Assembly (NCBI GenBank): GCA_021811625.1
Contig: JAJZNU010000005.1
Location: forward strand, 62,001-126,000
Origin: a bacterium
GTDB taxonomy: Bacteria > Patescibacteriota > Saccharimonadia > Saccharimonadales > UBA4665
Reading direction: 5' to 3'
DNA: 64,000 nt
Shown here piece by piece: positions 1 to 8,231 of the stretch. Each line of letters starts with the position of its first letter. Within the stretch, counting starts at the first letter, position 1. The translations under genes and the position numbers were made by a program. The notes beneath the pieces were generated by a model. It saw only the letters and a list, made by a program, of their open reading frames with translations. It did not search any database and was not told the origin of the DNA.

Positions 1-1256
1 TCGCTAGCAATACTTCCGCCGGCCTCGTTAATAACCTCGCCAACAACCTTGGTAAGAACAGCCCGGTTTTGTCGGGAACTCTGGCCTTTCGTGAAACGAG
101 TCGCGGCATCGGAAAAGACGCCCAACTGCATACAGCTGCGACGAATGTTATACATATCGAAGGTGGCACATTCTAAGATAATGTTTTTGGTAGTATCATC
201 AACTTCGGTGTCGCTGCCACCCATAATACCAGCCAAACCAAGAGGTTTCTTGTCTCCGGAAATTACGATATTGTCGCCATTTAGCTCGACCATTTTGCCA
301 TTTAATAGTCGGAGTTTTTCGCCCTCTTCAGCCCGACGGACAATCAGGTTTGGGCTGCCGTCATTCAATGCTTTTATCTTATCGTAGTCATAGGCATGTA
401 GCGGTTGCCCGCTCAAAAGCATGTAGTAATTTGTCAAGTCGACGACGTTATTGATCGGCTTGAGACCCAGCTTGATTATAGCGGTCTGTAGCTGAAAGGA
501 ACTTGGCCCCACCCTGATACCGGCGACGGTTACCGCAGTGAAACGGGGAACCAGTTCGGAAAGATCGTTCCGCACCTTGAATTCCAGCCGCTCTTGCCCG
601 ACATCGACAGAATCGGGGTGCTCTTTATACCATTTCGGCGAAGAAAATTTATGCCCGCAGATGCCGGCAATCTCGCGGGCTATACCCAGCTGGCCGAAAC
701 AATCCGGGCGATGCGTGAACATTTTATTCTCAATTTCAATGATAGTGTCATCAAGACCATACGCGCCGGCAAAATCTTGTCCAGGCTCAGCGCCGGCGGG
801 CAATTCTATGATACCTTCGTGATTATCTCCTAAATCCATTTCTCGACTACTCGCCAACATGCCGTTGCTCTTGATGCCGCGAATGTCTCTGACCGCGAGT
901 TTGAAGGGATCTTTGGAATAACTTTCAGGTACTATTTTCCCGGGAGGTATCCAGACAACGTCAAGTCCCTCCCTGACGTTTGGGGCTCCACAGACGACCT
1001 GAACTAGTCCATCGGCGTTTCGCTCGACTTCTCCGACACTCCGGTGATCATCTATTAAGCAGACATGAAGATGGTCGGAGTTATTGTGAGGTTCGCTCTT
1101 TACTACCCTCGCCGTAACAATACCTGAATATTTTTCCTGGTAATCGCTAGTTTCTTCAACGGCACCGAGACGGCTGCCGATCAAATCAACCAGCTCCGGG
1201 ATTGGAGGTAGATCAAAGTCCAGGTACTGGCTGACTTCTTTGAGGCTGACTTTCAT
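1..1256 (-). CDS. pheT: Phenylalanyl-tRNA synthetase beta subunit, C-terminus cut by window edge
   Basis: Large subunit of the heterotetrameric enzyme that charges tRNA-Phe in the cytoplasm. The ORF track misses it because it runs off the left edge; I translated it by hand. It begins MKVSLKEVSQYLDF at an ATG (1256) and continues open for about 418 codons. Visible parts are an N-terminal PheT segment, the tRNA-binding OB-like domain (GIVTARVVKSEPHNNSDHLHV), then the B3/B4 editing-type region with PINNVVDLTNYYML and GQPLHAYDYDKI, and GLAGIMGGSDTEV, all hallmarks of bacterial PheT. It lies 34 nt downstream of pheS on the same strand, the usual pheST order, so the two are very likely one transcript. 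The catalytic-like and anticodon-binding C-terminal domains are outside the window. Confidence 0.96.
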   Translation of the reverse strand, partial: MKVSLKEVSQYLDFDLPPIPELVDLIGSRLGAVEETSDYQEKYSGIVTARVVKSEPHNNSDHLHVCLIDDHRSVGEVERNADGLVQVVCGAPNVREGLDVVWIPPGKIVPESYSKDPFKLAVRDIRGIKSNGMLASSREMDLGDNHEGIIELPAGAEPGQDFAGAYGLDDTIIEIENKMFTHRPDCFGQLGIAREIAGICGHKFSSPKWYKEHPDSVDVGQERLEFKVRNDLSELVPRFTAVTVAGIRVGPSSFQLQTAIIKLGLKPINNVVDLTNYYMLLSGQPLHAYDYDKIKALNDGSPNLIVRRAEEGEKLRLLNGKMVELNGDNIVISGDKKPLGLAGIMGGSDTEVDDTTKNIILECATFDMYNIRRSCMQLGVFSDAATRFTKGQSSRQNRAVLTKVVGEVINEAGGSIAS

Positions 1257-1290
1257 AAGCTTGCCTCAAAATTAACGTTTAGTGTCTTAA

Positions 1291-2331
1291 TCATGAGAAT
1301 TGCCTCAAGAACGCCAGGTTGGCACTTTCAAAGTTGCGGATGTCTTCGATGTCGTATTTCATCATGACCAATCGATCAACTCCCATTCCCCAGGCAAAGC
1401 CGCTGTACTTTAAGGGGTCAATACCGGCTTCCCTCAGCACGTTGGGGTGTATCATGCCACAGCCCAGTAATTCAATCCATCCCGAATGTCCACAAATACT
1501 GCAGCCCTCTTTGTTGCAAAAAGGACAGCTTAGAGCAAACTCAAAGCTTGGTTCGGTAAAAGGAAAGTAGAACGGTTGAGTCTTAACGTCCAGCTCCTTG
1601 TCGTAGTACTCCTGCAAGAACGTTTTGAGAGTGGCGATTAGGTTACCGGCATGGACGCCTTTTCCGACATAAAGACCCTCGATCTGATAAAACGTATGTT
1701 CGTGTCTCGCGTCCAAATCCTCGTTCCTGAATACTCTTCCCGGTATGACATAAGCGATGGTCTCGTCGTGGTCTAGATTATCTTTGCCCATTTTAAGGAT
1801 TCTGTTTTGCATGCTGGAAGTATGAGCGGGGGCTATAAGGCCTTCGTCGGTTGAGAACGTATCATAATCATCACGAGCCGGATGGCCTTCGGGAAAATTC
1901 AGACTGGTAAACATATGGTAGTCGTCGTCAATCTCGCGGCTCTCTATAGCGTTAAAACCCATGCGATAAAAAATATCTAAGACGTGCTCCATCTCGGTCG
2001 TTAGGGGATGTTTACTCCCCGTGTCGCTGGTAAGTAATTGAGGATGTTGATTTAGCGGGGTATTGATATCGAAGGGCGCCGTTACATCAATTGATTCGAG
2101 TGTTGGCAGTTCGGAGCCAGCCGCTTCTTCTACCAAGGCCTGCAGCTCTTTTTTCAGCCCGTTAAGTTCTCGTCCGTATTCCGCCCGTTCATCGGCAGGC
2201 AGTGTCTTAATGCCATCGAACAGAGCCTTGAGTTCGACGGCCTTGAATATTTCCTCTTTGTTTTGCAGGTTTGGGAGACGCCCCCGTAATTGCTCGGCGA
2301 CCTGTTTTATCTGAGGATTAGCATATTCCAT
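1291..2331 (-). CDS. pheS: Phenylalanyl-tRNA synthetase alpha subunit
   Basis: Catalytic subunit of PheRS, a class II synthetase. The 346 residues match the family length (about 330-350). An N-terminal coiled-coil arm comes first, then the catalytic core starting near TAPFDINTPLNQHPQL. Class II motif 2 is seen around RVFRNEDLDARHEHTFYQIE and motif 3 at GFAWGMGVDRLVMMKYDI. A CPFCNKEGCSICGHSGW stretch gives four cysteines that look like a zinc site; this insertion is known in a subset of PheS proteins and absent from others such as E. coli. The gene is first in the pheST operon and diverges from yajQ, with 130 nt between them holding both promoters. Confidence 0.97.
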   Translation of the reverse strand: MEYANPQIKQVAEQLRGRLPNLQNKEEIFKAVELKALFDGIKTLPADERAEYGRELNGLKKELQALVEEAAGSELPTLESIDVTAPFDINTPLNQHPQLLTSDTGSKHPLTTEMEHVLDIFYRMGFNAIESREIDDDYHMFTSLNFPEGHPARDDYDTFSTDEGLIAPAHTSSMQNRILKMGKDNLDHDETIAYVIPGRVFRNEDLDARHEHTFYQIEGLYVGKGVHAGNLIATLKTFLQEYYDKELDVKTQPFYFPFTEPSFEFALSCPFCNKEGCSICGHSGWIELLGCGMIHPNVLREAGIDPLKYSGFAWGMGVDRLVMMKYDIEDIRNFESANLAFLRQFS

Positions 2332-2461
2332 TACTGCTAAAAGTATACCGATTTTGCCAGAGAAAAGTAAGAGTACCCCATGAAGCGTTAACTATTTACG
2401 CGGCGACGTCGGGAGTTCATAATATACGGGTTAATGCGCTCTAGAGGCGAGAGGAGGCGGG

Positions 2462-2959
2462 ATGGCGAGTTATAGCTTTGATGTCATCAGTGATTACGAT
2501 AAAGCGGAGATGAATAACGTCTTCGATCAGGTGAAGCGCGAAATTGCCACCCGTTACGATTTCAAAGGCACCGCCGCGCAAATCGAGTGGCTGGATGCCA
2601 GTAAATCGGGTTTTAAAATTACCGGCGACGGCGAATGGCAAATCGAAAGTATCATCGAAATTACCCGCAAGAAGCTGGCGAGCCGCAATCAAAGCCAAAA
2701 AATCCTCGATGTATCGATCCCCCCGCAGAGTGCCAATCTAAAGGATACTAAAAACGTTCCCTTTAAGAGCGGTTTAAACCAGGAGAAAGCCAAAAAAATA
2801 ACTTCCCAGCTCCACAGTAAGTTTCCTAAAATCAAGTCGACTATCCAAGGTGAAACAGTGCGGATATCTAGCAACAGCAAAGATGAGCTGCAAACCGTCA
2901 TCACCTTTCTTCGCACCTTGGATCTGGATTTCCCGCTCAATTTTACGAACTACCGCTAG
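2462..2959 (+). CDS. yajQ: YajQ family nucleotide-binding protein
   Basis: YajQ/UPF0234 protein, a small two-domain alpha/beta protein of 165 residues, the normal family length. The start MASYSFDVISDYDKAEMNNV and the RYDFKGT motif are diagnostic, as are the second-half TIQGETVRISSNSKDELQ and the end DLDFPLNFTNYR. Some members bind cyclic di-GMP or nucleic acid; the role in this organism is unknown and I see no cyclic di-GMP enzymes in the window. A strong ribosome site (GAGGAGG) lies 5-6 nt before the ATG, which fixes the start. It is transcribed away from pheS and is followed 50 nt later by the glycosidase gene, so the two might share a transcript. Confidence 0.93.
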   Translation: MASYSFDVISDYDKAEMNNVFDQVKREIATRYDFKGTAAQIEWLDASKSGFKITGDGEWQIESIIEITRKKLASRNQSQKILDVSIPPQSANLKDTKNVPFKSGLNQEKAKKITSQLHSKFPKIKSTIQGETVRISSNSKDELQTVITFLRTLDLDFPLNFTNYR

Positions 2960-3009
2960 ACTTTAATCGCGACCGTTAGGCGAATTTTAGGCTATACTTT
3001 AGTTAAGCT

Positions 3010-4398
3010 ATGGATAAAGAAAACAAAACGTCCCAAAGCGATATAGTTGAATCCTCAGAGACTGACGTCACCCCCAAGCTGGAAGATTTAGCCCGCTTAG
3101 TTCTGGACCATAATGACCAAGGCAGCTTTACCATTCCCGCCGAAGGACTATACCCTCATCAGTGGTTGTGGGATAGCTGCTTTATCGCTATCGGTCTTAG
3201 ACACCACGACATCGAGAGAGCCAAGCTGGAAGTATTAAGCTTGCTCCGCGGCCAGTGGGCTAATGGCATGTTGCCCCACGTTATACTGAACCCCAACACC
3301 CGAGACGACCACGGGCATAAACTGCGCGACATCAATCTATGGCAAAGTTGGCGTAGTCCTAATGCTCCTGATGATGTTTCAACTTCGGGGATCACTCAGC
3401 CGCCAATGGTCGCCGAAGCGGTCGTCAGAATCGGCGATAAATTGAAATGGCCAGAGCGACGGGCATGGTACAAAATGGTTTATCCGGCGTTGGTGCAATA
3501 TCACGAGTGGCTATACGCCGAACGCGATCCGCACCACGAAGGATTGGTTCTTCAAATCCATCCCTGGGAAACAGGGCTGGATGACTCTACGCCGTGGATG
3601 TACGAGCTACATTCACACTTGCTACCCCTTTGGATCAGATTCTTGAAAAAAAGCGGCCTGCAACAAATTTTCGGCTGGTTCAGAAGCGATACCAAATACG
3701 TCCCAGCCGAAGAACGAGCCAGCAATATCGAAGAGTTAGCATGTTATAGCGTGGAACGTCGTTTCCGTCGCAAGAATTATGATTTCGATAAGATTATCGA
3801 CCACTCCTTGTTTGCAATCGAAGATTTAGTCTTTAACAGCATCCTGATCAGGGCCAACCAACAACTCAAGCATATCGCTAAAAGTATCCGCGAGGAATTA
3901 CCGGAAAGTCTGCGGGAATCAATGGCCAAGACAGAAAAAACACTGGAAGAACTGTGGGATCCTTATGCCAACGAGTACTTCTCCAGAGACTTTGTTACAC
4001 ACCGTTTACTCAAAGAATCATCGGTGGCGGCATTACTGCCCTTATACGCCGGCTCTATATCCAAAGAGCGTGCCGAAGTCCTCGTGCGGTTGCTGGAAAA
4101 CGAACACCGTTTTGGGCCGGCCTATCCCATTCCCAGCGCCCCTCTCGACTCTCCCTGGTTCAGCCCGATCCGCTACTGGCAAGGACCATCGTGGGTCAAC
4201 CTTAACTGGCTAATTATTGACGGCCTGAAGCGGTACGGCTACGATGACCACGCCGAGGCCCTAAAGGAGAGTACTCTGGAAATGGTTGGAAAATCCGGCG
4301 GATTCTACGAGTATTTTAATCCCCTGACCGGAGAGGGTCTCGGTGCCAATAACTTCTCGTGGACAGCTGCTCTAGTTGTTGATTTATTACGTAAATGA
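3010..4398 (+). CDS. MGH1/GH63-like six-hairpin glycoside hydrolase
   Basis: Probable cytoplasmic glycosidase with an (alpha/alpha)6 barrel, 462 residues, no signal peptide. The region from about residue 25 (LARLVLDHNDQGSFTIPAEGLYPHQWLWDSCFIAIGL) and later GPSWVNLNWLIIDGLKRYGY and YFNPLTGEGLGANNFSWTAALVVDLL are typical of the mannosylglycerate-hydrolase-like (MGH1-like) family, related to GH63 and amylo-alpha-1,6-glucosidases. The conserved WDS acidic residue near the first helix is a likely catalytic site. Substrate cannot be told from sequence; glucosylglycerate, mannosylglycerate or an alpha-glucan are possible. A -10 like TATACT at 2993-2998 sits 12 nt ahead of the ATG with no clear ribosome site, so the mRNA leader may be nearly absent. 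Confidence 0.85.
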   Translation: MDKENKTSQSDIVESSETDVTPKLEDLARLVLDHNDQGSFTIPAEGLYPHQWLWDSCFIAIGLRHHDIERAKLEVLSLLRGQWANGMLPHVILNPNTRDDHGHKLRDINLWQSWRSPNAPDDVSTSGITQPPMVAEAVVRIGDKLKWPERRAWYKMVYPALVQYHEWLYAERDPHHEGLVLQIHPWETGLDDSTPWMYELHSHLLPLWIRFLKKSGLQQIFGWFRSDTKYVPAEERASNIEELACYSVERRFRRKNYDFDKIIDHSLFAIEDLVFNSILIRANQQLKHIAKSIREELPESLRESMAKTEKTLEELWDPYANEYFSRDFVTHRLLKESSVAALLPLYAGSISKERAEVLVRLLENEHRFGPAYPIPSAPLDSPWFSPIRYWQGPSWVNLNWLIIDGLKRYGYDDHAEALKESTLEMVGKSGGFYEYFNPLTGEGLGANNFSWTAALVVDLLRK

Positions 4399-4407
4399 TC
4401 GTATAAT
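4379..4407 (+). promoter_or_regulatory. Sigma70-type promoter for the 276-aa gene
   Basis: TTGATT, a 17-nt spacer, then TATAAT, all inside the 3' end of the glycosidase gene and its spacer. A second TATAAT follows at 4413-4418. The predicted start is about 4414, which leaves a short leader with AAAGGAG before the ATG at 4448. Confidence 0.7.
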
Positions 4408-4447
4408 TTCCTTATAATAGACTGACTATTAAAGGAGTTAAAGACCC

Positions 4448-5278
4448 ATGCCAGTGGAAATTATTGGTGTTCCGTATCCCAGCGAATTTCTCGACCACGA
4501 GGTGCGGGCTCTTTTGGGTCAAAGCCAAACAAACGTTACTCACGACCCCTATTTAGGCGAACAACGTGCGGTAGCGGCATATCATTTAGCTATGTTGCCA
4601 GAAATCCGCGAGAAGGATCCAACGGCAGCCGGCGAAGCGCTGTCCAAAGCAGAGCTTCAGGCCACCATCGGCGATAGAATTGTGCGCGCCGAACAATATT
4701 ATGCCGGATCAGTTGAACTGTTGTCCGGATCCGATCGCCGTTTCAAGCGCGAAATAAGAGCCACTCATCTAAACCACATGCGCTCTTTAGGAATCCGGTT
4801 AGGCAGGCTAATAATAGCCAATGAATCTGAAAATTTTGTTTTCGATAATGACCTATATCCCCGAATTTGGATCGCTTTTGAGAAAGGACTGTACCAAATA
4901 GATCGAGACGATCCCTATGGTGTGATGATCTACCACCATATGGCTAACATTGAGGCGATGGTCGGCAATGCTCACTCGGCCGCCCACCTAGCTTCTCAGG
5001 GGCTATGGCGCTTGATGAAACCCCAAGCGGAGCTCGTCGGCAATAAGCGACAAAGCGAGGCTACACTAGCTTCTACTTATGAACCGGCCGCTAGTGATAG
5101 CCTGTTTTTTGCCAAGCAATTTCTTGCCCTCAGCAGTGCCGGATTACTAGGTGAAATGGCCCGATTACCACAGGCTCGAGCCTTCGTTAGGCAACAGGCC
5201 CTAAACAGACTGCTGAACAACTCTAATCCTCTTCGAGCGTTGGCTTCTCGATTACTTCCGGCTCGATCGCAGGGTTAG
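4448..5278 (+). CDS. Hypothetical protein, mostly helical
   Basis: I do not recognise a family. The 276-residue product has no signal peptide or membrane segment. It looks largely alpha-helical, with helix-rich stretches such as DPTAAGEALSKAELQATIGDRI and SAAHLASQGLWRLMKPQAEL that recall TPR-like helical repeats, but I cannot assign repeats with confidence. AAAGGAG lies 9 nt before the ATG and a good promoter precedes it, so it is very likely a real, separately transcribed gene. Its 3' end overlaps the opposing rmuC gene by 56 nt tail to tail, so transcription of the two genes may interfere. Confidence 0.75.
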   Translation: MPVEIIGVPYPSEFLDHEVRALLGQSQTNVTHDPYLGEQRAVAAYHLAMLPEIREKDPTAAGEALSKAELQATIGDRIVRAEQYYAGSVELLSGSDRRFKREIRATHLNHMRSLGIRLGRLIIANESENFVFDNDLYPRIWIAFEKGLYQIDRDDPYGVMIYHHMANIEAMVGNAHSAAHLASQGLWRLMKPQAELVGNKRQSEATLASTYEPAASDSLFFAKQFLALSSAGLLGEMARLPQARAFVRQQALNRLLNNSNPLRALASRLLPARSQG

Positions 5279-6287
5279 TGTCAGCTATTTTGACGACGTC
5301 TCTATCTATCTTTCCCAATTCCTTGTAGGTAGCGTTAAAGTGCCCGACAGTTGTGCCTAAAGATGCTCCCAGCTTCTGCATGTAGCTGTTGTGGGACAAG
5401 AGGTGCTTGCTCAGCTGTTCGATGTTCTTCCGTATTTTTTCGGTATCGTTTTGGATCTGCAATGCCCTTAACCCTTGAACTATGATCTGTAGCATGGCTG
5501 CGAGAGTGCTGGGACCAACAATCGTCACCTTCTTAACCGCGGCGGCATAATGCATGAGTGTTTGGGCGCCGCCGTTATCGGCCCCGACCCTCCCGGCTAG
5601 TAAATCGTAGTATATTGTTTCGGAGGGAATGAACATTAACGCCTGATCGAGAGTCCCCTTGCTGGGGCTGACGTATTTGGAGGTTTCGTCGATACGTTTT
5701 TTGAGGTCGCCAAGGAACGCCTTCTCCAGCTCAAGCCTGTCGTTGGCCGGGCTGGATATCATCCGGTTATAATTTTCGAGCGAGAATTTACTATCAATCG
5801 GCAGTACTTTGCCGTCTAGCTTGACGACAGCGTCGACTACCAGCCCGCTACCCAGCTTATACTGCAGTTGGAAAGTTCCTGGCGGCAGCATATCTTTGAG
5901 AATCTGCTCTAAATAATATTCCCCCAGTACGCCGCGTTGTTTGGGATTGGTTAAGACATTCTGCAACATCTTGAGCTCGGCCGCAACGTCACCAACACTT
6001 TTATTGGTACGGTCCAGCTCGGTTAGCTTTTCGGTGACTTCCCTAATTATCTTGGCGCTGGCCTGAAACTGCGCCGTAGCTTGGCGATTAGAGACCCCCA
6101 GCTGTTCGCTAAGCTGCTTCTGGAGACCATCTCTCAGACTCTCCATACTTTGGCTAAGCTGGGAGATATCCGCTTTGATTAACAGAGCCGAGTCGTTGGT
6201 CTGAGGTTTTCTTCCGGCAATAAGCCAAATAACGACGGCGCTCAGGACAGCGACCACCACACCAAGAACAATTACTACTACGATCAT
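5223..6287 (-). CDS. rmuC: RmuC family DNA recombination-limiting protein
   Basis: RmuC proteins limit DNA inversions and carry a PD-(D/E)XK-like nuclease fold. The 354-residue product starts with a membrane anchor (MIVVVIVLGVVVAVLSAVVIW), then a coiled-coil stretch of about residues 30-100, then the RmuC domain: GVLGEYYLEQILKDMLPPGTF, VVDAVVKLDGKVLPIDSKF and FIPSETIYYDLLA. The DAVV...IDSKF segment is the expected nuclease-like core. The upstream L,D-transpeptidase gene is on the same strand 20 nt away, so the two may be co-transcribed. Confidence 0.93.
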   Translation of the reverse strand: MIVVVIVLGVVVAVLSAVVIWLIAGRKPQTNDSALLIKADISQLSQSMESLRDGLQKQLSEQLGVSNRQATAQFQASAKIIREVTEKLTELDRTNKSVGDVAAELKMLQNVLTNPKQRGVLGEYYLEQILKDMLPPGTFQLQYKLGSGLVVDAVVKLDGKVLPIDSKFSLENYNRMISSPANDRLELEKAFLGDLKKRIDETSKYVSPSKGTLDQALMFIPSETIYYDLLAGRVGADNGGAQTLMHYAAAVKKVTIVGPSTLAAMLQIIVQGLRALQIQNDTEKIRKNIEQLSKHLLSHNSYMQKLGASLGTTVGHFNATYKELGKIDRDVVKIADTNPAIEPEVIEKPTLEED

Positions 6288-6307
6288 CTCAACCTCATTT
6301 TATCACC

Positions 6308-7000
6308 CTAACTTTCGATAGTGACGGTGGTGCCGATTGGAGCCCAATTAAATAGCCACTGAGCCGTACCCAGGGGAGTTTCTATACAACCATGTGAGGC
6401 GTTATTGGAATACGGGCTGATATTGCCAAAGGCGTTAGCCGGTCGCCAGGTGGCATCATGAACACCGTAAACTCCGTACTGGTTTTGCAAAAACGGCATC
6501 CAGTAGTGCACGAAGTCATTCCAGCTACCGGTGCTATCTGATCCTTTGAGGTAAAGGTTGGTCTCTTTAGCATAGATGTGATAAGTTCCGGGCGGCGACA
6601 GATCGGCCGGATAATTCTCCATACCGGTTACCACCGCAGAGTTGTACGACAATACGGCATAGCTACAGGCCCAGAGATGGCGCTGGCTAATACTCACCAA
6701 AATAAGATTGGCGAGAGTATTACCGTTGCAGACTGTGCTCGTCGGGACCGGTTTGGGGGCGGTATTGGTGGCAGCCTGCCCTGACTGACTTAATGGAGGA
6801 GTAGTTTCCTTGACAGTATGTGAAGAGAATGGCGAAAATAGCACTAGCCATCCCGCGGCGACCAGAATCAGTAAATACAGGGGCCAGAGATGGTGGCGCC
6901 GGCGTTGGGGGGCGGACGAAGTTTGTCGTCCAGCACTACGTGGCGCCGGCGACCTATCTGACCGATATACCGGCGGATACGTTGACTTTGATTTAGGCAT
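6308..7000 (-). CDS. Membrane-anchored L,D-transpeptidase (YkuD)
   Basis: Cross-links peptidoglycan stem peptides outside the membrane. Of 230 residues, the first 37 are a basic, proline-rich cytoplasmic tail, about 38-57 form a single membrane helix (LWPLYLLILVAAGWLVLF), and the rest is extracellular. The YkuD catalytic signature is clear: GVHDATW followed by SHGCIETP, which gives the His and the nucleophile Cys. AAGGA lies 8 nt before the ATG. An extended -10 promoter is listed separately. It indicates that the cell keeps a peptidoglycan wall. Confidence 0.93.
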   Translation of the reverse strand: MPKSKSTYPPVYRSDRSPAPRSAGRQTSSAPQRRRHHLWPLYLLILVAAGWLVLFSPFSSHTVKETTPPLSQSGQAATNTAPKPVPTSTVCNGNTLANLILVSISQRHLWACSYAVLSYNSAVVTGMENYPADLSPPGTYHIYAKETNLYLKGSDSTGSWNDFVHYWMPFLQNQYGVYGVHDATWRPANAFGNISPYSNNASHGCIETPLGTAQWLFNWAPIGTTVTIES

Positions 7001-7031
7001 AGAGGTGTCCTTGGCTAATCATGTTCGTCAC

Positions 7032-7040
7032 ATTATACCA
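7032..7040 (-). promoter_or_regulatory. Extended -10 promoter of the L,D-transpeptidase gene
   Basis: On the minus strand this reads TGGTATAAT, an exact TGnTATAAT extended -10, with no good -35. Predicted start is about 7025, giving a 25-nt leader that contains the AAGGA ribosome site. Confidence 0.65.
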
Positions 7041-7083
7041 TTACCGGATAGCTATATCTGCTAGAAAATTGGTTAATCTTGTC

Positions 7084-7647
7084 TCAAACCCTAGACGTTC
7101 GACCGGTCTTCAATAGCCTCGCGAACCAAAGAAGTTCGGAGTAAACGTCGCCTAAACTTTTGTCATAGCGCTCGGTGAACTGTGCTTTCATTTGTCCACT
7201 ATCTTCAAAAATATCCTGAACCCGGGGAAAATAGACATCAAAACCGAGCACCACTAAACGCATTTCTCTGACCACCGGTACAATCGACTCAATCGCCCTG
7301 GTGCCGCCCCACCCGCCATCGCTAACACCGGCAAAGGCTACCGGTTTGTGGAAATAATTCTGCCACTCGCTGTCGAGCATTCGTTTTAACGACCCGGGGA
7401 AACTGTGGTTGTATTCCGGGACGACTATAAAAAATCCGTCGGCTTTCTCGGTTATGGCGCTATAGCGGGGGTCTTTCCCCTCGGGGTCGTTACCGTCCCC
7501 CGGAAAATTAAAATCTTTCGGGTCAACGAAGATTACTTCGCAATCAGGGAGCTTTTTCCCGAATTCTTCAATATAACGCGCGGGGGTTAGTGACAGTCGC
7601 TTCTCTCTTGTGGTGCCAGCCAAAACAGCAATAGTGATTTTGTCCAT
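7084..7647 (-). CDS. NADPH-dependent FMN reductase family flavoprotein
   Basis: A 187-residue flavodoxin-fold protein of the NADPH-dependent FMN reductase/azoreductase group. The N-terminus ITIAVLAGTTREKRLS binds the FMN phosphate, PEYNHSFPGSLKRMLD is the family's PEYN motif, and VAFAGVSDGGWGGTRAIE is the third flavin-contacting loop. It probably reduces flavins or quinones in the cytoplasm; the substrate is unknown. It lies 38 nt downstream of a candidate small RNA with its own promoter and terminator, so read-through past that terminator could control it. No clear ribosome site is seen in front of the ATG. Confidence 0.9.
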   Translation of the reverse strand: MDKITIAVLAGTTREKRLSLTPARYIEEFGKKLPDCEVIFVDPKDFNFPGDGNDPEGKDPRYSAITEKADGFFIVVPEYNHSFPGSLKRMLDSEWQNYFHKPVAFAGVSDGGWGGTRAIESIVPVVREMRLVVLGFDVYFPRVQDIFEDSGQMKAQFTERYDKSLGDVYSELLWFARLLKTGRTSRV

Positions 7648-7684
7648 GTACTAGATTGTAAACTAAGCCTAATTATTCAGACAA

Positions 7685-7713
7685 ACAAAAAGGAGCCTTT
7701 TGAGGGGCTCCTT
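7685..7713 (-). terminator. Intrinsic terminator closing the candidate RNA
   Basis: Perfect 8-bp stem AAGGAGCC/GGCTCCTT with an 8-nt loop. On the minus strand it is followed directly by TTTTT, the correct layout for leftward transcription. Confidence 0.85.
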
Positions 7714-7769
7714 CCTGCCGCGTTCTCAACCATTGCTGGTTTCCTTCGCTAATCACCTCACGATGACTG
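7685..7769 (-). ncRNA. Candidate structured small RNA or attenuator leader (~85 nt)
   Basis: The minus strand carries a strong promoter, then about 85 nt ending in an intrinsic terminator, with no ORF. The RNA can fold into TCATC-GTGA-GGTGA and AACCA-GCAA-TGGTT, two stems each capped by a GNRA tetraloop. The second stem sits inside an outer GCG/CGC pair with purine-rich internal loops (AAGGA and GAGAA). It does not match the SRP, 6S, TPP, FMN or c-di-GMP patterns I know. It may be an independent small RNA or a leader that attenuates the FMN reductase gene 38 nt downstream. Confidence 0.6.
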
Positions 7770-7775
7770 ATTCTT

Positions 7776-7803
7776 ACTATACGCTGCCGACCGTGCCTGT
7801 CAA
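7776..7803 (-). promoter_or_regulatory. Strong sigma70-type promoter for the small RNA
   Basis: Reads TTGACA, 16 nt, TATAGT on the minus strand: a consensus -35 and a near-consensus -10. It is among the best promoters I see in the window. Predicted start is about 7769. Confidence 0.8.
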
Positions 7804-7898
7804 CACTCAACCACCGAAAACGTCAGTGAATAGTTATACACAGCTTAGAAATATCTGTGGATAACTGTTTATGGCGCGAGGTTTAAATCTTTTTTGTA

Positions 7899-8192
7899 TT
7901 ATTTACGACTTCGCCTGGTAGCCTGCTTCGGCCAGAGGTCGGCCATGACAAAAGCGGCGATTAACGCCCCGACGGCAAAGAATATCGATCCACGAACCGG
8001 ATGTAGATGGTTATGCGATAAATGCAGCCAAATTGCACCCAATACCAGAGCCAACCAGCCCCAGACAACATTGGCTTGCGGCGATGAGCTCCCAAAAGGT
8101 GTCGGATGGGCCTTACCTCTTATGCCGCCAATAAAATACGGGAGACCGTATACCATAAATAACCCGGCCAGGAAACACCAGACAATAACCAT
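7899..8192 (-). CDS. Small hypothetical membrane protein
   Basis: A 97-residue protein with three hydrophobic segments: an N-terminal one (VIVWCFLAGLFMVYGLPYFIGGI), VVWGWLALVLGAIWLHL and GSIFFAVGALIAAFVMADLW. It ends in a basic tail (KQATRRSRK), expected on the cytoplasmic side. The histidine cluster HLSHNHLHP between segments 2 and 3 could bind metal, but this is a guess. AAGGAGGTGAC directly before the ATG shows that the minus-strand ORF is the real gene and the 160-aa plus-strand ORF over it is a shadow. Function is unknown. Confidence 0.75.
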   Translation of the reverse strand: MVIVWCFLAGLFMVYGLPYFIGGIRGKAHPTPFGSSSPQANVVWGWLALVLGAIWLHLSHNHLHPVRGSIFFAVGALIAAFVMADLWPKQATRRSRK

Positions 8193-8231
8193 GTCACCTC
8201 CTTATGCTTACATGATCAATTGTACAACTTT

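Noticed and set aside
7685-7769. 4.5S SRP RNA
   Set aside because: The conserved GGTC-AGG...GGAA...AGCAGCC core is absent and the ends do not pair into one long hairpin.
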